Positions 15,996 through 16,875 of a DNA stretch of 16,875 nt are shown piece after piece. Location of the stretch: the NCBI GenBank assembly GCA_002342225.1, contig DDPO01000063.1:6701-23575 (forward strand), given 5' to 3'. The notes below the pieces were generated by a model. The model was not told the DNA's origin, did not search any database, and was given only the letters and a program-made list of their open reading frames with translations. The translations under genes and the position numbers were made by a program. Origin of the DNA: Bdellovibrionaceae bacterium UBA2466. GTDB taxonomy: Bacteria > Bdellovibrionota > FAC87 > UBA2466. How positions within the stretch are numbered: the stretch's first letter is position 1; each line of letters opens with the position of its first letter.

Positions 15996-16875
15996 ATGAA
16001 AATTAAATCAATTGACGAACATAGTGCTCGTTATGTTCGGCTTGGGCTCCTGACTGTACTGTTCGGGGCATGTCTCTGGGCGGGGAGGCATGGCGGAGGT
16101 GGCGATTTTTTTGTGCTTCGTAACAGCGTTAGAGCAGCATGGTCTGGTGACTATGCCAATGTGTATCTTAAAAATAGTTCGGGGCCCTTTTTCTATCCGC
16201 CTTTTGCTCTCGTGTTCTTCGGGTTTTTCAGCTGCGTAGAAAACGATCAGGTTTCGATACTCTTAAATGTCTTTCTTCATTCAGCAAGTTTTTGTGTGTT
16301 TTGGTGGGGGATAAAATATTTTTGGCCTGAGCTGTTTTCCCTGCCAGCTTTTAAACGATGGTTTTTATGTTTTTGCTTTGCTATTGCTCCTCTGCACCTT
16401 GATTTCATGGGACAGAATATCAATCTTCCGCTTGCAGCTCTTTTAATTGGAATAGAAGCCTTGAGTCAAAAAGCAGGAAGATGCAGTGATTTTTTTTGCG
16501 GGCTGTTTTCAAGCCTCATCGCATGGGTAAAAGTGTTTCCGGGATTTGTGACTGCTACCTACTTTGTAAGTGGATCTTTGCAAATGAGATTAGGAATTCT
16601 TGTGGGAGCTCTCTTGGGTTTTTTCTCACCCTATTTATTTTTTGGAAAAGGGGGTGTCTATTTAAGTGAGGAATTCATAAAAATACTTTCTGTTTATCAC
16701 GATAAAAATGGAATCACTGGAAACGCAGCTCTCAATCTTCCGGGTTGGATTGCACGATGGGGCCGGTATTTTATTTCTGCGAACGTGCTGAGTGTTCTGC
16801 AGATCGTGATTCCTGTCATTTGTGCTGTTTTATTTTGGGGCTGGATTCTTTTTCGATTAAAACGGAGGAACCGAG
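15996..16875 (+). CDS. GT87/DUF2029-like polyprenol-sugar-dependent glycosyltransferase (C-terminus outside window)
   Basis: The frame is open from ATG 15996 to the right edge: 293 residues with no stop, so the gene is cut. GAGG about 10 bases upstream supports the start, which is 1 base after the yaiI stop. The protein is strongly hydrophobic with many transmembrane segments. Features of the GT-C enzymes of family 87/DUF2029 are visible: GGDFFVLRNSVRAAW (35-49) with the acidic residue after the first membrane segment, GPFFYPPFALVF (63-74), GQNINLPLAAL and AWVKVFPGF. Such enzymes use polyprenyl-phosphate sugars on the outer face of the inner membrane, as the mannosyltransferases of actinobacteria do. 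Sugar and acceptor are unknown here. The family call rests on short motifs, so a different GT-C family is possible. Confidence 0.72.
   Translation, partial: MKIKSIDEHSARYVRLGLLTVLFGACLWAGRHGGGGDFFVLRNSVRAAWSGDYANVYLKNSSGPFFYPPFALVFFGFFSCVENDQVSILLNVFLHSASFCVFWWGIKYFWPELFSLPAFKRWFLCFCFAIAPLHLDFMGQNINLPLAALLIGIEALSQKAGRCSDFFCGLFSSLIAWVKVFPGFVTATYFVSGSLQMRLGILVGALLGFFSPYLFFGKGGVYLSEEFIKILSVYHDKNGITGNAALNLPGWIARWGRYFISANVLSVLQIVIPVICAVLFWGWILFRLKRRNR

Overview
The window looks like ordinary chromosomal DNA from a moderately AT-rich, Gram-negative, heterotrophic bacterium. The divergent arrangement of lexA beside an imuA'-imuB-dnaE2 mutagenesis cassette, with short versions of the two accessory proteins, recalls what is described for Bdellovibrio and relatives (Bdellovibrionota). 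That assignment is inference from gene order and protein style; no rRNA or marker gene is present to confirm it. Genes are tightly packed and no gene-free stretch exceeds about 100 bases. I see no tRNA, rRNA, CRISPR array, insertion sequence or phage gene.

Region 1 (1-5110) is a DNA-damage mutagenesis locus. On the minus strand, imuA', imuB and dnaE2 run leftwards as one transcription unit, with dnaE2 cut by the left window edge. LexA is transcribed divergently. A perfect 8-bp-arm palindrome at 4462-4479 lies between the two translation starts and covers the likely lexA start codon. It is the best operator candidate for coordinated repression of both sides. ImuA' and ImuB are reduced: ImuA' has a degenerate P-loop, and ImuB lacks the whole N-terminal polymerase palm segment but keeps a textbook sliding-clamp-binding motif.

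Region 2 (5111-9151) is housekeeping on the minus strand: mutY (A/G-mismatch adenine glycosylase), a small secreted AMIN-like protein, and maeB (two-domain malic enzyme). A perfect 26-bp inverted repeat separates lexA from maeB as a probable two-way terminator. Region 3 (9217-10601) has a family 2 glycosyltransferase converging on an exported FKBP-type prolyl isomerase, with a shared terminator hairpin between them.

Region 4 (10693-14088) is a tightly coupled three-gene membrane operon: a ClC chloride/proton transporter, a YeiH-family transporter and an EntS-like MFS exporter. Overlap or spacing is -4 and +1 bases. Region 5 (14169-16875) holds a WaaE/KdtX-like family 2 glycosyltransferase, then an exported YiiX-like papain-fold protein, a YaiI/UPF0178 protein and the start of a multi-membrane-span GT87-like glycosyltransferase, which is cut by the right edge. 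The two family 2 glycosyltransferases and the GT87-like protein suggest cell-surface glycan synthesis. Several genes lack a recognisable Shine-Dalgarno sequence.
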